Assembly (NCBI GenBank): GCA_013041835.1
Contig: JABDRH010000670.1
Coordinates: 1 to 8,689 of the forward strand
Origin: Desulfatitalea sp.
GTDB taxonomy: Bacteria > Desulfobacterota > Desulfobacteria > Desulfobacterales > Desulfosarcinaceae
Length of the DNA: 8,689 nt
Direction of reading: 5' to 3'
The translations under genes and the position numbers were made by a program. This document shows positions 4,892 through 8,689 of the stretch, one piece after another. The notes below the pieces were generated by a model. That model made no database searches. It was not told the origin of the DNA and worked only from the letters and a program-made list of their open reading frames with translations. Positions within the stretch are counted from its first letter, which is position 1, and the number at the start of each line of letters is the position of its first letter.

Positions 4892-4896
4892 TGGCC

Positions 4897-6630
4897 ATGA
4901 ACATCGTGCCTCGCCGACAACTTTATCTGACCGCTATTTCCATTCTGTTGGTCGTCCTGCTTCTGCTTGTCTTTATCATTATCTCCACCGTCCACAATCT
5001 GAACCGGGAAAGAAACGCCGCCAAACACACCGTTCATCGTCAGGCGTTGACGTTGATCAAGGCACTCGAAGCCGGTGCCCGGGCAGGCATGATGATGCAA
5101 AAGACCGGAGCGGATGCCATCGGCAATCTGGTTCACGAAATCGGACGGTCCGATGACATCAATTACCTCTACCTGGTCGACGCCGATGGGAACGTGGTGC
5201 ACCACTCCATCCCTTCGCTGAAAGGCACACGTGCGTTATGGCGCCCGCCATTCGAACGGTGGGATGATGTTCATACGCGTATCCGGCGTCTGTCCGACGC
5301 GGCCAGCGTGTACGAAGTGGCCAAACCGTTCAACCCAATGGGCACCCAGGCACAAATAACCACGCCGCCGGGAAAAAACCCGCAAGACGGGACGCCGATC
5401 CAATTTCACGCGCATGCCACCGTTTACCTGGGCATGAACATGGCGGCATACGAAACGGCCCGGCGTTCGGATTTGCAGCACGCCCTCATCATGGGGGGAA
5501 TCGTTCTGGTGCTCGGGGGCGGCGTAATCTATTTTTTCATCGTGCTGCGCGGTTACTACATGCTCAACAGGACGTTGCAGGAGACCCGGGATCATACCCG
5601 CCAGGTCATCGCCAGCATGGCCTATGGCGTACTGAGCATCGACACGGACGGCCGCGTGGTCTCCTACAACCATCAAGCCCTTTGCCTGCTGGACATTGCA
5701 GAAACAGACATCGATCACATTGATCTGCATAAGATATTTGATTTCAAGGCCACCGGCATCGCCAAGACACTCGATCCGGGCGCATCGGTCCTAAGCCATG
5801 AGATTCGATTTCAAAAGCCGTCAGGAGACACCATCCCGTTAATGCTGACCGCCACCCCCATCAAGGACGAAACGGGCGGACGCAAAGGCGCGGTGATAGT
5901 GATCAGGGACATGAGCACCATCAAGGCGCTCGAAGAACAAGTGCGGCGCACGGAGCGACTGGCGGCGGTGGGCCGCCTGGCCGCCGGTGTGGCCCATGAA
6001 ATCCGGAACCCACTGAGTTCCATCCGCGGATTTGCTTACCTGCTTGGAAAGGATTATGATGAAACATCCTCCAAGCACGAGTATGCCGATGTGATGGTAC
6101 GCGAAATCGACCGGATCAATCACGTGGTTTCGAACCTGCTCGACTTTGCGCGGCCGATGACGCTTGAACCCGAAGATATCTGCATCGACGACATTATCGC
6201 TCATGTCGTCTCCTTGGTATCCGCTGACACAAAAGCGCAGAACATCGTTATCCATATTCACGACGGTACCGATTGTCTCCGGATGTTCGCCGACCCCAAT
6301 CAGCTCACGCAGGCGATTCTCAACCTGATCCTCAATGCCATTCAGGCACTGGAAGGCGGCGGCGCCATCGACATACGCGCGGGTCATCACGATCAGAAAC
6401 AAGGGGTTATCCTTCACGTGGAAGACAACGGACCGGGGATTGAACCAGCACTTCAAGAGAAGATATTCGAACCTTTCTACACGTCGCGTGAAAAGGGCAC
6501 CGGCTTGGGGTTGGCCATGGTGAGAAAGATCGCTGAAAGCCACAACGGCGACGTCTATTTTGAGAGCCCGCCGCCGGGAAAAACCAGCGGTACCCGTTTC
6601 ACGCTATTGTTGAAAGATGTTGACCGATGA
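4897..6630 (+). CDS. zraS: ZraS/HydH-like membrane sensor histidine kinase
   Basis: The 577-aa product starts at ATG 4897, which puts transmembrane helix 1 at residues 10-30. The frame is open upstream to 4708, but that extension is unlike a protein and overlaps the vapBC promoter. No Shine-Dalgarno precedes 4897, so a leaderless or weak start is possible. Order of parts: periplasmic sensor about 31-195, rich in histidines (33, 44, 47, 80, 102, 103, 126, 171, 173), transmembrane helix 2 about 197-218, PAS domain about 234-345, dimerisation/phosphoacceptor helix with His367 in AHEIRNPLSSIRGF, then the ATPase domain with N-box (NLILNAIQAL, 476-485), DNGPGI (510-515), FEPFYTS and GTGLGLA (534-540). 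The phosphoacceptor region closely resembles ZraS, which responds to zinc or envelope stress. It overlaps the regulator gene by four bases (ATGA). The actual signal is unknown. Confidence 0.88.
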   Translation: MNIVPRRQLYLTAISILLVVLLLLVFIIISTVHNLNRERNAAKHTVHRQALTLIKALEAGARAGMMMQKTGADAIGNLVHEIGRSDDINYLYLVDADGNVVHHSIPSLKGTRALWRPPFERWDDVHTRIRRLSDAASVYEVAKPFNPMGTQAQITTPPGKNPQDGTPIQFHAHATVYLGMNMAAYETARRSDLQHALIMGGIVLVLGGGVIYFFIVLRGYYMLNRTLQETRDHTRQVIASMAYGVLSIDTDGRVVSYNHQALCLLDIAETDIDHIDLHKIFDFKATGIAKTLDPGASVLSHEIRFQKPSGDTIPLMLTATPIKDETGGRKGAVIVIRDMSTIKALEEQVRRTERLAAVGRLAAGVAHEIRNPLSSIRGFAYLLGKDYDETSSKHEYADVMVREIDRINHVVSNLLDFARPMTLEPEDICIDDIIAHVVSLVSADTKAQNIVIHIHDGTDCLRMFADPNQLTQAILNLILNAIQALEGGGAIDIRAGHHDQKQGVILHVEDNGPGIEPALQEKIFEPFYTSREKGTGLGLAMVRKIAESHNGDVYFESPPPGKTSGTRFTLLLKDVDR

Positions 6631-7994
6631 GTGACCCAGCAAATGCCATGATACTGGTGGTCGACGACGACGCCTCGCACAGAGCCATGCTCAGAGCCGT
6701 CCTTTCCGCCGAAGGGTATCAAATCCAAGAAGCCGATGACGGCGACACGGCTTGCGCTCTGGTCGAAAGGCACCGGTTTGACCTGATACTGATGGATCTT
6801 CGCATGAAGCGGATGGATGGAGATGCCGCCCAAAAACATATGGCGAGTATCCATCCGGATACCCCGGTGATCATGATGACCGCCTTTGGTTCGGTGCGCT
6901 CGGCCGTGGAGATGCTTAAATCAGGTGCCGAGAATTATCTGACCAAACCGATCGACATTGATGAACTGACAATCATGGTGAGAAAAGCGCTTCAACATCA
7001 TCGATTGGCGGCGGAAAACCTCAACCTCAAAGAACAACTGGGAAAAAAATTCGACCTTGGAAAGATTATCGGCAGCAGCCCTGCCATGCGGGACTTGATC
7101 GAAACCATGGCGTTGGTGGCCCCATCCGAAGCCACGGTGTTGATCCAGGGGGAAAGCGGCACCGGCAAGGAACTGGTCGCCAACGCCATTCACTACAACA
7201 GTTCCCGAAAGCACCAACCGTTCATCAAGGTTAACTGCGCCGCATTGCCGGAAACGCTATTGGAAAACGAACTTTTCGGCCATGAAAAAGGGGCCTTCAC
7301 CGGCGCCGGCGGCCCCAAAAAGGGTCGCTTTCAACTGGCCGATCACGGCACCATGTTCCTGGATGAAATTGGTGAAATGGCGCCGGCCACGCAGGCCAAG
7401 ATCCTTCGCGTCCTTCAGGAACGCGAATTCGAACCGGTCGGTGGAACGCGAACCATCCAGGTCGATACCCGCATCCTATCGGCGACCAATCGTCGCTTGG
7501 AAGAAGACATCGCATCGGATCGTTTCCGAAAGGATTTATACTATCGCCTCAATGTGGTCACCCTGACCGTCCCGCCATTGAGGGACCGGGCGTCGGACAT
7601 TGCTTTGCTGGCGGCGCATTTCCTGCATCGGTATGCCGCTAAAAACCACCGGTCCTTCAAAGGCATTCAGCCCCAGGCCATGGATTTTCTCATGCAATAC
7701 ACCTGGCCGGGCAACGTTCGAGAATTGGAAAACGTAATAGAACGCGCGGTGATCATGGCCAGGGAAGACTTCATCGGAACAGAGCACTTTCCCAGCACCA
7801 TTGGCAATCGCGAGCGTAGGAAAAGCGATCCGTCGCCGATACTGGCTTCAGGGCGCTCCTTGGAAGCGGTGAAAAAAGAAATGATACTGAAAACACTCGA
7901 TGACATGGACGGTAACCGCACACAGACGGCCAAGGTCCTGGGCATCAGCCGCAGAACCCTACAACTGAAACTAAAGGAATATGGTATTCAGTAA
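6627..7994 (+). CDS. zraR: ZraR-like NtrC-family sigma-54-dependent response regulator
   Basis: The 455-aa protein has all three NtrC-family domains. The receiver has the acidic pocket Asp13-Asp15, phosphoacceptor Asp57 (LILMDLRM), Thr84 and Lys107 (LTKP). The AAA+ domain has Walker A GESGTGKE (175-182), the sigma-54-contacting GAFTGA loop (222-227), Walker B MFLDEIGE (243-250), an arginine-finger region FRKDLYYRLNV (300-310) and WPGNVRELENV (360-370). A Fis-type helix-turn-helix closes the protein (about 430-452, GNRTQTAKVLGISRRTLQLK). ALVAPSEATVLI (162-173) is very like ZraR. When phosphorylated by the kinase it should drive open-complex formation at sigma-54 promoters. The best local target is the tolC-family promoter at 711-726. 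Key residues are intact. It is translated with the kinase by ATGA overlap. Confidence 0.92.
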   Translation: MSDPANAMILVVDDDASHRAMLRAVLSAEGYQIQEADDGDTACALVERHRFDLILMDLRMKRMDGDAAQKHMASIHPDTPVIMMTAFGSVRSAVEMLKSGAENYLTKPIDIDELTIMVRKALQHHRLAAENLNLKEQLGKKFDLGKIIGSSPAMRDLIETMALVAPSEATVLIQGESGTGKELVANAIHYNSSRKHQPFIKVNCAALPETLLENELFGHEKGAFTGAGGPKKGRFQLADHGTMFLDEIGEMAPATQAKILRVLQEREFEPVGGTRTIQVDTRILSATNRRLEEDIASDRFRKDLYYRLNVVTLTVPPLRDRASDIALLAAHFLHRYAAKNHRSFKGIQPQAMDFLMQYTWPGNVRELENVIERAVIMAREDFIGTEHFPSTIGNRERRKSDPSPILASGRSLEAVKKEMILKTLDDMDGNRTQTAKVLGISRRTLQLKLKEYGIQ

Positions 7995-8005
7995 TGAATG
8001 CGCAA

Positions 8006-8029
8006 CCTCATACAGCATGTTGTATGGGG
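8006..8029 (+). terminator. Hairpin after the regulator gene, possible terminator
   Basis: CCTCATACA (8006-8014) pairs with TGTATGGGG (8021-8029) through nine pairs including one G-T, with a six-base loop. It starts 12 bases after the zraR stop. Only a short CTTTT (8037-8041) follows, eight bases later, so termination would be inefficient at best. Confidence 0.3.
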
Positions 8030-8069
8030 CTATAAACTTTTCACTGAAAACCAAACCAGGAACACCGGC

Positions 8070-8689
8070 ATGAGCCCGACCCCCAAGACATCGGAAAACC
8101 AAAAGCCAGCAGTCTACTCCACCGGAACCCGACCCGATGGGGACAATATCCTCCCGGAAACGATTCAGCGCCTTGAATCGGCCCTGACGGATATTTCCGT
8201 GAAAGCGACGGCTGAATTCACCAGTTCGCAGCAGTCCCGCATGGAGGCGTTTGATGCCATCCGGGCAAGATTCATGGAGACCGTGGAAGAAACCCAAGCA
8301 GCAACGACAGGAATAGATACGACGGTTTTCCGAAAAATCGAAAAAAAACTGGTGGAAACCATCCAATGGATGGACGCCCTGGTGTATTTCCCGGATGGCG
8401 TTCCCCACAAACGGATATGGTATGAATGGGCCAATGCATACAGCCGGATTGAAGCCGAGTTGCCGGATGCCATTGAGCTTGTCATCCCCGCGGGATTCTG
8501 GACCCCGTCATCTTTCGATGACACTCGCACAAGATATCAAAAAGCGATAGGACGGATACAAGAAGCTTTTCTCCGTTGCTGTTTTTCCCTGAGCAAAGCG
8601 GTGTTCTTCTGGCGCCAGGCGCCACCGGACACGGCTCCCGCACAAAAAAGAACCCCACAGGTCCGGAAATTCCTGTCCTGCTTTGTTGA
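8070..8689 (+). CDS. Unrecognised soluble protein, 3' end beyond the window
   Basis: From the ATG at 8070 (AGGA at 8058-8061, eight bases upstream) the frame is open for 206 codons to the window edge with no stop. The TGA at the very last bases is in another frame. An in-frame ATG at 7998 would add 24 residues but lacks a Shine-Dalgarno and overlaps the hairpin at 8006-8029. There is no signal peptide or membrane segment. The first 30 residues are polar and Pro/Thr-rich; about 31-105 are helical and charged, with coiled-coil-like stretches (PETIQRLESALTDISVKATA, KIEKKLVETIQWMDAL). Aromatic segments follow (KRIWYEWANAYSRIE; VIPAGFWTPSSF). The order of coiled coil followed by a compact C-terminal part faintly recalls GrpE-like proteins, but no diagnostic motif is visible. 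It may share the zraSR transcript. No function is assigned. Confidence 0.6.
   Translation, partial: MSPTPKTSENQKPAVYSTGTRPDGDNILPETIQRLESALTDISVKATAEFTSSQQSRMEAFDAIRARFMETVEETQAATTGIDTTVFRKIEKKLVETIQWMDALVYFPDGVPHKRIWYEWANAYSRIEAELPDAIELVIPAGFWTPSSFDDTRTRYQKAIGRIQEAFLRCCFSLSKAVFFWRQAPPDTAPAQKRTPQVRKFLSCFV

Noticed and set aside
4708..4896. N-terminal extension of the kinase ORF to an ATG at 4708
   Set aside because: The added residues lack family features, overlap the vapBC promoter, and would bury the first membrane helix behind 63 non-signal residues. ATG 4897 fits ZraS-like architecture and is retained in the duplicated block at 887-960.
5839..6543. Long minus-strand ORF (234 aa) inside the kinase gene
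   Set aside because: It lies wholly opposite the kinase catalytic core, whose motifs are intact, and has no recognisable domain. It is a shadow frame.
7971..8530. Minus-strand ORFs opposite the last partial gene
   Set aside because: The plus frame is open for the whole stretch to the window edge and has a plausible ribosome-binding site; the minus frames look like antisense translations.
1..8689. CRISPR arrays, tRNA or rRNA genes
   Set aside because: No regularly spaced short repeats and no recognisable tRNA or rRNA sequence were seen on either strand.

Overview
The window looks like a chromosomal accessory region of a Gram-negative, sigma-54-using bacterium. The closest match by style is a sulfate-reducer-type member of the Desulfobacterota. 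That is an inference from the ZraS/ZraR-type sensor and NtrC-family regulator, the TolC-type outer-membrane protein and the TupA-like binding protein; no taxonomic marker gene is present.

Layout, left to right. The N-terminal 211 codons of a TolC/CusC-type efflux outer-membrane protein read leftward off the window (1-635). A 490-base gap follows, holding a near-consensus sigma-54 promoter for that gene, an 11-bp inverted repeat and a decayed copy of a histidine-kinase start. Next is an orphan TupA-like periplasmic binding protein (1123-1989, +). An AT-richer leftward block follows: a YkuD-fold L,D-transpeptidase without a signal peptide (2994-3680), an overlapping exported protein of 188 aa (2431-2997), and a degraded second copy of the same pair (transpeptidase tail at 2337-2420, truncated 85-aa paralogue at 2065-2322). 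A second decayed junction (tolC fragment plus a 48-base repeat, 3891-3996) abuts a vapBC toxin-antitoxin operon (3997-4652, leftward) with a clear promoter and operator. Then come a ZraS-like sensor kinase (4897-6630) and ZraR-like sigma-54 activator (6627-7994), rightward, and an unrecognised partial ORF (8070 to the end).

How it fits together. ZraS/ZraR-like proteins typically sense envelope or metal stress and activate sigma-54 promoters. The tolC-family gene has a sigma-54-like promoter, and a palindrome about 160-175 bp upstream of it is shared with the kinase upstream region, so this gene is a plausible target. Three short blocks occur twice in the same order (A 1-52 / 3891-3942, B 814-861 / 3949-3996, C 887-960 / 4852-4925). 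This suggests that a tolC/kinase divergent unit was duplicated and then eroded and filled with cargo: the binding protein and transpeptidase block in one copy, vapBC in the other.

The most novel-looking part is the transpeptidase block. It has the architecture of an antibacterial effector-immunity pair (signal-less peptidoglycan enzyme with an EF-hand-like loop, translationally coupled exported partner, tandem orphan remnant of toxin tail plus partner). No secretion gene is visible here, so this remains a hypothesis.
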